A stretch of 64,000 nucleotides of DNA, taken from contig NZ_BMDG01000009.1 of the NCBI RefSeq assembly GCF_014635665.1, positions 124,001 to 188,000 on the forward strand, read 5' to 3'. The position numbers were made by a program, and so were the translations under genes. Origin of the DNA: Isoptericola cucumis (GTDB taxonomy: Bacteria > Actinomycetota > Actinomycetes > Actinomycetales > Cellulomonadaceae). Every line of letters begins with the position of its first letter. Positions within the stretch are counted from its first letter, which is position 1. The notes under the pieces are model-generated. The model made no database searches. It saw only the letters and a program-made list of their open reading frames with translations, and was not told the DNA's origin. Positions 17,501 to 25,009 of the stretch are shown here, piece by piece.

Positions 17501-18116
17501 GTCGTTCGGCGGCTGGAAGGCCTCCAGCGTCGGGCCGGGCGCGAAGGCCGGCGGCCCGAACTACGTGGGCCAGCTCGGCGCGTGGTCCGACGACACGTCG
17601 GTCGTCCCGTCGCGCGCGGGCGACCCCGAGGGCTGGCTCGCGTGGGCCGAGCGCTCCGACGCGGCCGCCTGGTCCGAGGAGTTCGGCGTCGGGCACGACA
17701 AGTCGGGCCTGGCGGTGGAGGAGAACACCTTCCGCTACCGGCCGCTGGAGCGGATCACGGTGCGGGTCGGCGACGGCGCGCTGCCGGTCGAGGTGCGCCG
17801 CGTGCTCGCCGCCGCCCGCCGCGCGGGCGTGCCCGCCGTCGTCGTGCCCGCGACGGACGCGGGCTGGGGCGTGCCGCACGAGCAGCCCGTCTCGCACGAG
17901 GAGTTCGCGGCCTCGGTCGCGGCCGGGCGGATCACCGGCCGCGTCCGCGTCCTCGGCGACGCCCCCGGGCTGGCCGAGGCCGCCGCGAAGCGGCTCGGCA
18001 CCGTGACGGTGCTCGACGGCCCGGTGCTCGCCAGCGGTCGCCGCGAGCTGCTCGCGCTGCTGCGCGAGCAGGCCGTGAGCCGCACGCGCCACCGTTACGG
18101 CCACGTGCACGCCTAA
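14598..18116 (+). CDS. putA: Bifunctional proline dehydrogenase / L-glutamate-gamma-semialdehyde dehydrogenase PutA
   Basis: A 1172-residue enzyme oxidising proline to glutamate in two steps. Residues about 90-440 are the FAD-dependent PRODH barrel (LNLDMEEYKDL, VRLVKGANLAMEHVEAE, LGAASHNLFHVALA). Residues about 520-1000 are the aldehyde dehydrogenase, with NAD-site TPPWNFPVAIPTGG, catalytic E758 in LAETSGKNA and nucleophile C792 in AGQKCSAAS. A C-terminal region of about 150 residues may seal the substrate tunnel, as in long PutA proteins. There is no N-terminal ribbon-helix-helix DNA-binding domain, so it should not self-regulate. ATG 14598 follows GAAGGAGC. The divergent PAS-AraC gene is the probable regulator. 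Confidence 0.93.
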   Translation: MSTAVPGRGVAPTDLVSAEALVEDAAALAHHWIAVASGASPQAGGSSTTRADRKTRATAERLGSLVADPAGLELAVGFVDDVARPHDVGVAATALSRLGRDAGSATFLSPVDRALFKVGAVVAPMLPAVVVPAARVRLRQLVGHLVADAGKGLTQHLARTRAEGYTLNVNLLGEAVLGEDEAKARLQRTIDLVRRPDVDYVSVKVSSVAAQLVTWDLDGSRERVVERLLPLYRAARENGVFLNLDMEEYKDLALTTAVFTEILDHEEFRDLEAGIVLQAYLPDAMGALDHLTEWAQARVAAGGARVKVRLVKGANLAMEHVEAELHDWELAPYPTKPDVDANYVRILEHHLRPERTAAVRLGAASHNLFHVALAVLLARSRGVTDGLDVEMLQGMAPIEARLVRQEVAKDGGHVVLYTPVVRDEDFDVAISYLVRRLEENATEQNFLHAAFAPASPAAGVEASAMDRQELAFRTSVTRGVHYEPSDVAPRRRDRFDGGAPAPTSAGPSGDVFRNAVDTDPAVAAHRAWARAVTGPDSGFVGVQAPEVTDVATIDDAVARAVRAQEAWAAVAPRDRARVLRAAAARLEAHRTDLVTAMVHEPGKTVAESDPEVSEAIDFASYYAQSAEQLEQVDGATFAPDGVTLVTPPWNFPVAIPTGGVLSALAAGSAVLAKPAPPTPRCFEIAIDAIHEALDEVAPAIGLDPQVARDVVQFVRVPDGDLGQHLVTHADVARVVLTGSIETAELFASWRPERPVLAETSGKNALVVTPSADLDLAVADLVKSAFGHAGQKCSAASLVILVGSVGDPSTETGKRFRRQLVDAVRSLAVGTPAELSTVMGPLTEPAQGKLLRALTTLESGETWLVKPRRLDDAAAVAGIDPERLWSPGLRDGVAPGSFFHLTEVFGPVLGIMTAKDLDEALRLQNQVSFGLTAGIHSLDDDEIAAWLDRVEAGNVYVNRHITGAIVQRQSFGGWKASSVGPGAKAGGPNYVGQLGAWSDDTSVVPSRAGDPEGWLAWAERSDAAAWSEEFGVGHDKSGLAVEENTFRYRPLERITVRVGDGALPVEVRRVLAAARRAGVPAVVVPATDAGWGVPHEQPVSHEEFAASVAAGRITGRVRVLGDAPGLAEAAAKRLGTVTVLDGPVLASGRRELLALLREQAVSRTRHRYGHVHA

Positions 18117-18141
18117 CCACCTCGCGGACGCCGTCGTGACG

Positions 18142-18186
18142 GCGATCCCGGGCACCGCCACCGGACGGGGCGGTGCCCGGGATCGC
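18142..18186 (+). terminator. Long hairpin after putA
   Basis: Perfect 18-bp arms (GCGATCCCGGGCACCGCC at 18142-18159 and its complement at 18169-18186) with a 9-nt loop, 25 nt after the putA stop. No U-tract follows. It ends 32 nt before the next start, so it should separate the two transcripts. Confidence 0.7.
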
Positions 18187-18218
18187 GCTCGCCACGACGG
18201 GGTGGCACGATCGCGCGC

Positions 18219-19100
18219 ATGACGGTCGCGTTCGTGCTCGGGGGAGGCGGCGTGCGGGGCGCCGTGCACGTCGGGATGCTGCAGGCGCTGTTCGAGGCCC
18301 GCGTCCGCCCGGAGCTCGTCGTCGGCACCTCGATCGGCGCGATCAACGGCGCGGCCGTGGCCGCCGAGCCCAGCGTGGCCGTGGTCGACCGGCTGGTCGA
18401 CGCCTGGTCCAGCACGACGGCGACCGAGGTCTACGGCGAGGCCTGGTACCGCCAGCTCGGCCGGCTCGCGCGCTCGCACACCCACCTGTACGACCCGGCG
18501 GCCCTGCGCCGCCTCATCGCGGGCACGCTCGGCGAGCACGCGACGTTCGAGGACCTCGAGGTGCCGCTCGTGGTCGCCGCGGCCAGCATCGAGCGCGCCT
18601 CCGAGCACTGGTTCGACTCGGGCCCGCTCGTCGAGGCCGTCCTCGCGTCGGCGTCGGTGCCCGGCGCGCTCCCGCCCACCGAGATCGGCGGCGAGCACTT
18701 CGTCGACGGCGGCATGGTGAACTCCATCCCGCTCGGCGAGGCCGTGCGCCGGGGCGCGACGACGGTCTACGTGCTGCAGGTCGGTCGGGTCGAGGAGCCG
18801 CTGACCGTGCCCACGAAGCCGTCCGACGTCGCGCGCGTGAGCTTCGAGATCGCGCGCCGGCACCGCTTCTTCCGTGAGCTGGAGGACGCCCGGTCCGTCG
18901 CGACCGTGCACGTGCTGCCCAGCGGCGGCTCCCTGCCCGGCGACGAGAAGGTGGGCGCGTTCCGCCGTCTCGACGCCACCCGGCGGCGCATCGAGCAGTC
19001 GTACGTCGCCGCCCGCGGCTACCTCGACGGGCTCGGCGACGGGCTCGGCGACAGGCCGGGCCCCGGCGACCGTGCACCCCGGCCGGGGGCGGCGTCGTGA
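18219..19100 (+). CDS. Patatin-like phospholipase (RssA type)
   Basis: A 293-residue serine acyl-hydrolase of the patatin fold. It has the oxyanion loop GGGGVRG (8-14), nucleophile elbow GTSIG (S38) and the Asp of the dyad in DGG (D163). This fold hydrolyses phospholipid or lysophospholipid acyl chains. The C-terminal 30 residues are Gly/Pro/Asp-rich. CACGAT lies 7 nt before the ATG, consistent with a leaderless mRNA. The stop overlaps the GTG of the acyltransferase gene by 4 nt, so lipase and acyltransferase are co-translated, suggesting acyl-chain remodelling of membrane lipids (inferred). Confidence 0.88.
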   Translation: MTVAFVLGGGGVRGAVHVGMLQALFEARVRPELVVGTSIGAINGAAVAAEPSVAVVDRLVDAWSSTTATEVYGEAWYRQLGRLARSHTHLYDPAALRRLIAGTLGEHATFEDLEVPLVVAAASIERASEHWFDSGPLVEAVLASASVPGALPPTEIGGEHFVDGGMVNSIPLGEAVRRGATTVYVLQVGRVEEPLTVPTKPSDVARVSFEIARRHRFFRELEDARSVATVHVLPSGGSLPGDEKVGAFRRLDATRRRIEQSYVAARGYLDGLGDGLGDRPGPGDRAPRPGAAS

Positions 19101-20134
19101 TCGCGCCCCCGCCCCGCTGGGTGCGGCGGGTGCTGCTCGCGCCGCTCGTCGTCCTGCTCGCCGTGCTGCTCGTGCCGACGACGCTGATGCTCGCCCTCGT
19201 CGTGGGCGCCGTCCTCACCTGGGTGCTGCCCGGGCGGCTGCGGGTGCTGCGCCTGCTGTGGATGCTCGGCTTCTACGTCGTGTGGGACGCCGCGTGCCTG
19301 GTCGGGCTCTTCGGCCTGTGGGTGGCGTCCGGCTTCGGCCTCGCCCTGCGGCGCCCCGGCATGCAGCGCGCCCACACGAACCTCGCGCGGGTCATGCTCG
19401 GCGTGCTGTTCTGGCAGGCCCGCTGGACGCTGCGGCTGCGGATCGACGTGGAGGCGCCCGCCGGCTCGGCGCTGCCCGGCGTCCCGCTGCTGGTCGTCAG
19501 CCGGCACGCCGGCCCCGGGGACTCGTTCATCCTCGTGGACGCCCTCCTCGGGCGCGCCCGCCGGACCCCCGCCGTCGTGCTCAAGGACACGCTGCAGTGG
19601 GACCCGGCGATCGACGTCCTGCTGCACCGGCTCCCCGCCGCGTTCGTCACGCCCCGCTCGCGGCGCCGGCCCGGGCAGCCGGGCGCGACGGCGACCGTCG
19701 CGGCGATCGCCGGCGGCATGGGTCCCGACGGCGCGCTCGTGCTGTTCCCCGAGGGCGGCAACGTGACCCCGCGGCGCCGCGCCGCCCGCATCGAGGCGCT
19801 CCGCGCCGCCGACCAGGACGTCCTCGCCGACCGCGCCGCGCGGATGCCGCACGTCATGGCCCCGCACGCCGGCGGCTTCCTCACTGCGCTCGACGCCGCG
19901 GCGCCCGACGCCGCCGTGCTCGTCGTCGCGCACACCGGGCTGGAACGGCTCGTCACCGTGCGGGACATCTGGCGCGAGCTGCCGATGGACAAGACCATCG
20001 TCCTCGGCGGCTGGCTCACGCCCGCGGCCGACCTGCCCACCGACGCCGAGGGGCGCGGGCTGTGGCTCTTCGACCAGTGGGAGCGCGTGGACGGCTGGAT
20101 CGCCGCCCGCACGCCCGAGCAGGTGGCCGGCTGA
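19097..20134 (+). CDS. PlsC-type 1-acylglycerol-3-phosphate acyltransferase homologue
   Basis: A 345-residue membrane-associated acyltransferase. The N-terminus holds two or three hydrophobic helices (about 10-45 and 55-82). The acyltransferase motif H-x4-D appears as SRHAGPGDSF, and the glycerol-phosphate motif as LFPEGGNVTPRRR. Family members transfer acyl chains to lysophospholipids. It is about 100 residues longer than minimal PlsC, with an N-terminal membrane part and a longer C-terminus. The GTG at 19097 overlaps the patatin stop. It converges on the cebR gene. Confidence 0.85.
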   Translation: MIAPPPRWVRRVLLAPLVVLLAVLLVPTTLMLALVVGAVLTWVLPGRLRVLRLLWMLGFYVVWDAACLVGLFGLWVASGFGLALRRPGMQRAHTNLARVMLGVLFWQARWTLRLRIDVEAPAGSALPGVPLLVVSRHAGPGDSFILVDALLGRARRTPAVVLKDTLQWDPAIDVLLHRLPAAFVTPRSRRRPGQPGATATVAAIAGGMGPDGALVLFPEGGNVTPRRRAARIEALRAADQDVLADRAARMPHVMAPHAGGFLTALDAAAPDAAVLVVAHTGLERLVTVRDIWRELPMDKTIVLGGWLTPAADLPTDAEGRGLWLFDQWERVDGWIAARTPEQVAG

Positions 20135-20197
20135 CGACGCAGGTTCAGCGGGCCGACCGCGGCGTGGTGCGGAACGTCCGGACGGTGGGGCTCGCGC

Positions 20198-21208
20198 TCA
20201 CGCGGACTGTCCCTCCACGAGGCGGGGCACGAAGATCTGCGGCTCTGTCGGCGTCGGCACCCCGCCGACCATGTCCAGCAGCGTGGAGGTCGCGGCCGAG
20301 ACCATCTCCACCACGGGCTGCAGCACCGTCGTCAGGCGCGGGGTGGTCCGCTCGGAGCCGAGCGCGTCGAAGCCCACCAGCGCCACGTCGTCGGGCACGC
20401 GCAGGCCGCGCTCGCGCAGCACCTGGAGCGCCCCGGTGGCCATGAGGTCGGACGCGGCGAAGACGCCGTCGACGTCGGGGTGCTCCACCAGGAGCTTCTC
20501 CATCGCGACGGCGCCGCCCGCGACCGTGAAGTCGCCGTGCGCGACCGCGTCCGTCGCCAGGCCCGCCTCCGTGAGGGTGCCCTGCCACGCGTCGAAGCGG
20601 TCGAGCGCCGCGGTCATGTCGAGCGGGCCCGTGATCGTCGCGACGTGCCGGCAACCCCGCTCGACCAGCCGCCGCGTCGCGACGGCGCCGCCCGCCGCGT
20701 TGTCGACGTCCACGAAACGCAGGGTCTGCGTGTCGAACGGCCGCCCGACGAAGACGGCGGGCAGGCCGGAGCTGATCAGCTCCTCCTCGATCCGGTCCTC
20801 CTTGTGGTGCGACGCCACGATGACGCCGTCCACGTGGCCGCTGCGCAGGTAGCGGGCGATGTGGCCGGGCTTCTCGCCGGGCCGGGCGAGCAGGAGCACC
20901 AGCTGCAGGTCCGTGCCGGTCAGGCCCTCGCTGACGCCCCGCAGCACGCCCGCGAGGAACGGGTCGGTGAGGATGCGCGCGTCCGGCTCGGGCACCACGA
21001 GGGCGATCGAGTCGGTGCGCCGCGTCACGAGCGAGCGCGCCGCCCGGTTGGGGGCGTACCCGAGCCTCGCGACGGCGTCGTCCACCGCCGCCTGTGCCTC
21101 GGGCGAGACCCGCTCGCCGCCGTTCACGGCGCGCGACGCCGTGGACCGCGACACCTTCGCGGCCCTGGCGACGTCGTCCAGCGTCGGGCTGCTGTGCTCG
21201 GTGCTCAC
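20198..21208 (-). CDS. cebR: LacI-family repressor of cello-oligosaccharide uptake (CebR type)
   Basis: A 336-residue repressor. The N-terminal helix-turn-helix and hinge read TLDDVARAAKVSRSTASRAVNGGERVSPEAQAAVDDAVARLGYAPNRAARSL; the rest is a periplasmic-binding-like sensor domain. It is the last gene of a same-strand block of binding protein, two permeases and beta-glucosidase, as in the Streptomyces ceb locus. Two sites near the first gene differ by a single base from the CebR/CelR operator TGGGAGCGCTCCCA, which is the main reason for naming it CebR. Cellobiose or a longer cello-oligosaccharide is the expected inducer (inferred). GTG 21208 lies 9 nt after the glucosidase stop. Confidence 0.82.
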   Translation of the reverse strand: MSTEHSSPTLDDVARAAKVSRSTASRAVNGGERVSPEAQAAVDDAVARLGYAPNRAARSLVTRRTDSIALVVPEPDARILTDPFLAGVLRGVSEGLTGTDLQLVLLLARPGEKPGHIARYLRSGHVDGVIVASHHKEDRIEEELISSGLPAVFVGRPFDTQTLRFVDVDNAAGGAVATRRLVERGCRHVATITGPLDMTAALDRFDAWQGTLTEAGLATDAVAHGDFTVAGGAVAMEKLLVEHPDVDGVFAASDLMATGALQVLRERGLRVPDDVALVGFDALGSERTTPRLTTVLQPVVEMVSAATSTLLDMVGGVPTPTEPQIFVPRLVEGQSA

Positions 21209-21217
21209 GACGGGAGA

Positions 21218-22789
21218 CTACTCTTCGGCACCCGGTCGGGCGGGCACCGCGTTCGCCGCGGCGACCGTCGCGTACCAGCGGCCCGAGGCCTTGACGGTCC
21301 GCTCCTGCGTCTCGTAGTCCGTGTGCACGAGGCCGAACCGCTTGGAGTAGCCCAGCGCCCACTCGAAGTTGTCCAGCAGCGACCACGCGAAGTAGCCGCG
21401 CACGTCCGCGCCCCCGTCGATCGCGTCCTTGACGGCGCGCAGGTGCGCGTCGACGAACGCGAGCCGGTCCTGGTCGTCGACGCTGCCGTCGGCCTGCACG
21501 ACGTCGGGGTACGCGGCGCCGTTCTCGGTGACGAAGAGCTGGATGCCCCGCGGCCCGGTGTAGTCCTCCTGGAGCCGCAGGAGCAGGCGGGTGAGGCCCT
21601 CGGGCTGCACCTCCCAGCCCATGTCGGTGGTCGGCAGACCGCGGCTGTGGTGGTGGATGCCGTCCGGCACCGGGTTGGGGGAGCGGACCTCCCACACCGG
21701 GGCGTCGTCCGCCTGCTCGCGCGCGCCGTCCGGTCCCGCGGTGCCGTCGGGGTCGGCGCCGCCCGGGTGCTGCGGCCGGGCGGACACCGCGCCGCCGTTG
21801 TAGTAGTTGACGCCGAGGACGTCGATCGGGGTCGAGATGATCTGCAGGTCGCCCTCGCGGACGTGCTCGGCGAACCCGAGGTGGGCGACGTCGTCGAGGA
21901 TGTCGGCCGGGTAGGCGCCGCGCAGGATCGGGTCGAGGAAGATCCGGTTGAACATGCCGTCGTCGCGTCGGGCGACGTCGACGTCGGCGGGGTCCGTCGG
22001 GTCGACCGGGTCGGAGACCGTGAAGTTGAGCGTGATGCCCAGGGTGGCGGCCGGGTCGAGCTCGCGCAGGGCCGACGTCGCCAGGCCGTGGCCGAGCATG
22101 AGGTGGTGCGCGGCCGCCAGCCCGAGCTCGGGGGACTTCTTGCCCGGCGCGTGGGCGCCGGAGGTGTAGCCGAGGAAGGCGGAGCACCACGGCTCGTTCA
22201 GCGTGGTCCACACCCCGACCCGGTCGCCCAGGGCCTCGTGCATCGCGACGGCGTACTCGGCGAACCGGTACGCCGTGTCGCGCGAGGGCCACCCGCCGAG
22301 CTCCTCCAGCGCCTGGGGCAGGTCCCAGTGGTACAGCGTCAGCCACGGCAGGAGGTCCGCGCCCAGCAGCTCGTCGACGAGGCGCGAGTAGAAGTCGAGG
22401 CCCTCGCGGTTGACCGTCTTGCCGTCGGGCATGATCCGGGCCCACGACGTCGAGAACCGGTAGCTGCCCAGGTCGAGACGCTTCATGAGCGCGACGTCCT
22501 CGCGGTAGCGGTGGTAGTGGTCGCACGCGACCATCCCGTCGTCGCCCGCGTGCACCGCGCCGGGGACGCGGCAGAACGTGTCCCAGATCGAGTCCTGGCG
22601 GCCGCCCTCGGCGCCCGCACCCTCGACCTGGAAGGCCGCCGTGGCGGTGCCCCAGAGGAACCCGTCGGGGAAGGCGACCCGGCCGGCGCTGTTCGGCGTC
22701 GGGGCGGTGAGCGGTGCGGTGGGCGCGAACGGCACCGGCGTGCCGGGTGCCGGGATGCGGGCACCCGGGCCGGGGATGACGAGGCTCAT
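21218..22789 (-). CDS. bglC: Family 1 beta-glucosidase (intracellular)
   Basis: A 523-residue GH1 enzyme hydrolysing beta-glucosides such as cellobiose by a retaining mechanism. The acid/base E199 lies in TLNEP and the nucleophile E422 in VTENG; FLWGTATAAFQVEG and FAWSLLDNFEWALGYSKRFGL are family signatures. There is no signal peptide, fitting cleavage after import. Unusual features are an N-terminal extension of about 37 residues rich in Ala and Pro, and a Gly/Asp/Pro-rich insert at about 336-376. Start ATG 22789. It is the fourth gene of the ceb block, 86 nt after the second permease. Confidence 0.93.
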   Translation of the reverse strand: MSLVIPGPGARIPAPGTPVPFAPTAPLTAPTPNSAGRVAFPDGFLWGTATAAFQVEGAGAEGGRQDSIWDTFCRVPGAVHAGDDGMVACDHYHRYREDVALMKRLDLGSYRFSTSWARIMPDGKTVNREGLDFYSRLVDELLGADLLPWLTLYHWDLPQALEELGGWPSRDTAYRFAEYAVAMHEALGDRVGVWTTLNEPWCSAFLGYTSGAHAPGKKSPELGLAAAHHLMLGHGLATSALRELDPAATLGITLNFTVSDPVDPTDPADVDVARRDDGMFNRIFLDPILRGAYPADILDDVAHLGFAEHVREGDLQIISTPIDVLGVNYYNGGAVSARPQHPGGADPDGTAGPDGAREQADDAPVWEVRSPNPVPDGIHHHSRGLPTTDMGWEVQPEGLTRLLLRLQEDYTGPRGIQLFVTENGAAYPDVVQADGSVDDQDRLAFVDAHLRAVKDAIDGGADVRGYFAWSLLDNFEWALGYSKRFGLVHTDYETQERTVKASGRWYATVAAANAVPARPGAEE

Positions 22790-22875
22790 ATGACGAGATC
22801 TTTCCCTGTGTGTCGGGCCCGCGGGGGGCCGCTGTGGGGTGGGTTCGGGTGCGCTCGGCGCAGGGAGGGCGGGCG

Positions 22876-23790
22876 TCAGCCCTTGACCGCTCCGGCCATG
22901 ATGCCCGCGACGAGCTGGCGGCCGACGAACACGAAGATCACCAGCAGGGGCAGCGTCACGAGGAAGATGCCGCCCATCACGAGCGAGTAGTCCACGAAGA
23001 AGTTGGCCTGCAGCGACTTCACCACGAGCGGGAGCGTCGGGTTCTCGCTGTTCAGCACGATCGACGGCCAGAAGTAGTTGGTCCACTGCTGCACGAAGGT
23101 GAACAGGCCCAGCATCGCGGCCGCGGGGCGCGCCGCCGGCAGCGCCACGGACCAGAACGTGCGGATCATGGACGCCCCGTCGACCCGGGCGGCCTCGATG
23201 AGCTCGTACGGCAGCGCCTCCGAGAGGTACTGCGTCATCCAGAAGACGCCGAACGCCGTCACGAGGCCGGGGACGATCACGGCCTGCAGCTTGCCGATCC
23301 AGTCGAGGTCCGACATGAGGATGTACAGCGGGATGACGCCGAGCTGGGTGGGCACGGCCATCGTCGCGATGACGAACACGAGCAGCGGACCCCGGCCGCG
23401 GAAGCGGAGCTTCGCGAACGAGTACCCGGCGAGCGTGGAGAACAGCACGACGGACGCGGCGGTGACGACGGCGATGATCACCGAGTTCGTCAGGGCCTTC
23501 CAGAAGTTGATCCGGTCGGACTCGAAGACCGTGGCGAACTGCTGGAAGAGGCTGGCGTCCGGCAGCCACTGCGGGACGGCCTCCTGCGCGATGGTCACGG
23601 GGTCGGACGACCCGAGCAGCAGCGTGAAGTACAGCGGGAACATCGAGATCAGCAGCACGGTCCCGAGCAGGATGTACGTGAGCCTGCCCGGCCGGCGCTG
23701 CGCGGAGCGGGTGCCGCGGCCGCGGCGCTTGGCGGCCGCGCGGGCGGCGCGCTTGCCGGCGGTCTGGGCGGTGACGGCGACGGAGCTCAT
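22876..23790 (-). CDS. cebG: Sugar ABC transporter permease, MalG type (CebG-like)
   Basis: A 304-residue inner-membrane permease with six helices after a basic N-terminus (RAARAAAKRRGRGTRSAQRR). The EAA loop that contacts the ATPase reads YELIEAARVDGASMIRTFWSVALPAARP, close to the EAA---G---------I-LP consensus. It pairs with the overlapping upstream permease to form the translocation pore for cello-oligosaccharides (substrate inferred from operators and the adjacent glucosidase). ATG 23790 overlaps the previous stop by 4 nt and is preceded by GGGAGGACC. Confidence 0.85.
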   Translation of the reverse strand: MSSVAVTAQTAGKRAARAAAKRRGRGTRSAQRRPGRLTYILLGTVLLISMFPLYFTLLLGSSDPVTIAQEAVPQWLPDASLFQQFATVFESDRINFWKALTNSVIIAVVTAASVVLFSTLAGYSFAKLRFRGRGPLLVFVIATMAVPTQLGVIPLYILMSDLDWIGKLQAVIVPGLVTAFGVFWMTQYLSEALPYELIEAARVDGASMIRTFWSVALPAARPAAAMLGLFTFVQQWTNYFWPSIVLNSENPTLPLVVKSLQANFFVDYSLVMGGIFLVTLPLLVIFVFVGRQLVAGIMAGAVKG

Positions 23791-24914
23791 CGACGGTCCT
23801 CCCGGTCGGTGGTCGGGTCGGTGGGCGCGGGCGCGGGCGCGGGGGTGGGCGGCGCGGTGCCGGCACCGCCCGCGGCGCGGGCCTGGGCGAGCAGCCGGCG
23901 GGTGTGCCGCCGGCTCACGGCAGGAGCCTTCGGGCCGGAGGTGGAGATCCGCCGGGTGATGAGGAAGTTGACCATGCCGATGAGGACGATGAGCAGGAAC
24001 AGGAGCCAGGCCACGGCCGCGGCACGGCCGAAGTCCTTCTGGTTGCCCCACGCGACGTCGTACAGGTAGACGACGGTGGTCATCCAGTCCCGGTTCGCCC
24101 CGCCGAGCCCCGTGGAGTCGAACATGCGGACCTCGTCGAAGATCTGCAGGCCGCCGATCGTCGAGGTGATGACGATGAAGATGATCGTGGCCCGGATCTG
24201 CGGCACGGTCACGGAGAAGAACTGGCGCACCCGGCCGGCCCCGTCGATGACGGCGGCCTCGTAGAGCTCGCGCGGGACGGCCTGCATCGCGGCCAGGAAG
24301 ATCAGGGCGTTGTAGCCGGTCCAGCGGAAGTTCACCATCGACGCGATCGCGACGTGGCTCGCGATCCGGTCGCTGTGCCAGCCCACCGGGTCGATCCCGA
24401 CGATCCCGAGGAGCTCGTTGATCAGGCCGTACTGGTCGGCGAACAGGCGGCCGAAGATCATCGACACCGCGACCGGGGCGACCACGTAGGGGATGAGCAC
24501 GCCCATCCGCCAGAACGTGGCGGCCCGCAGGTTCTGGTCGAGCAGGGCGGCGATGGTGATGGCCAGGAGCACCTGGGGGATGCTGGAGAAGACGAAGATC
24601 GAGAACGTGTTGACCAGCGACTTCCAGAACACCGGCTGGGCCAGCACGGCCGAGAAGTTCTCGAGCCCGACGAATTCGCCCTGCCCGCCCAGCAGGTTCC
24701 ACTCGTGCAGCGAGACGAACGCCGTGTACCCGAGCGGGAACAGCCCGGTGAGGGCGAACAGCAGGAAGAACGGCGAGATGTACAGGTAGGGGGAGAGCTT
24801 CACGTCCCAGCGGCCGAGCCGCTGGGAGAACCCGACGCGTCGGGGCGGGCGGGGCCCGGAGGCACCGCGGCCACCGCGGCGGTGCGTGGGCTGGGTGGGG
24901 GAGAGGACGGCCAT
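23787..24914 (-). CDS. cebF: Sugar ABC transporter permease, MalF type (CebF-like)
   Basis: A 375-residue inner-membrane permease. Six hydrophobic helices follow a polar N-terminus of about 40 residues. The EAA loop is visible as RELYEAAVIDGAGRVRQFFSVTVPQIRA. The C-terminus carries an unusual tail of about 60 residues rich in Arg and then Ala/Pro (a PAPAPAP stretch), beyond the normal family end. No ATPase gene is present in the locus, as in Streptomyces ceb operons, where a shared MsiK-type ATPase serves. It is separated from the binding-protein gene by a strong hairpin. Confidence 0.84.
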   Translation of the reverse strand: MAVLSPTQPTHRRGGRGASGPRPPRRVGFSQRLGRWDVKLSPYLYISPFFLLFALTGLFPLGYTAFVSLHEWNLLGGQGEFVGLENFSAVLAQPVFWKSLVNTFSIFVFSSIPQVLLAITIAALLDQNLRAATFWRMGVLIPYVVAPVAVSMIFGRLFADQYGLINELLGIVGIDPVGWHSDRIASHVAIASMVNFRWTGYNALIFLAAMQAVPRELYEAAVIDGAGRVRQFFSVTVPQIRATIIFIVITSTIGGLQIFDEVRMFDSTGLGGANRDWMTTVVYLYDVAWGNQKDFGRAAAVAWLLFLLIVLIGMVNFLITRRISTSGPKAPAVSRRHTRRLLAQARAAGGAGTAPPTPAPAPAPTDPTTDREDRR

Positions 24915-24945
24915 CTGCTGCTTCCTGTGCTCGCCGGTTCGAGGG

Positions 24946-24989
24946 CCCGTCGGTGGGCCGGCGCCGCGTGGCGCCGGCCCACCGACGGG
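24946..24989 (-). terminator. 20-bp hairpin between binding-protein and permease genes (attenuator or mRNA stabiliser)
   Basis: Perfect 20-bp arms (24946-24965 and 24970-24989) with a GCGT loop, inside the 95-bp gap between cebE and cebF. Such intra-operon hairpins usually protect the upstream message or partly end transcription so that the binding protein is made in excess over the permeases, as in malE-malF. That role is inferred from position. Confidence 0.7.
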
Positions 24990-25009
24990 GTCAGGGACTG
25001 GTCAGGTGG

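Noticed and set aside
14439-18911. A 1490-residue open frame on the minus strand antisense to putA and the patatin gene
   Set aside because: It is a mirror frame caused by the strong GC bias at third codon positions; its product is Arg/His/Gly-rich with no motifs, whereas the plus strand encodes clear enzymes.
22790-22875. A further CebR operator between cebG and bglC
   Set aside because: No sequence close to TGGGAGCGCTCCCA is present there; control seems to come from the cebE promoter only.
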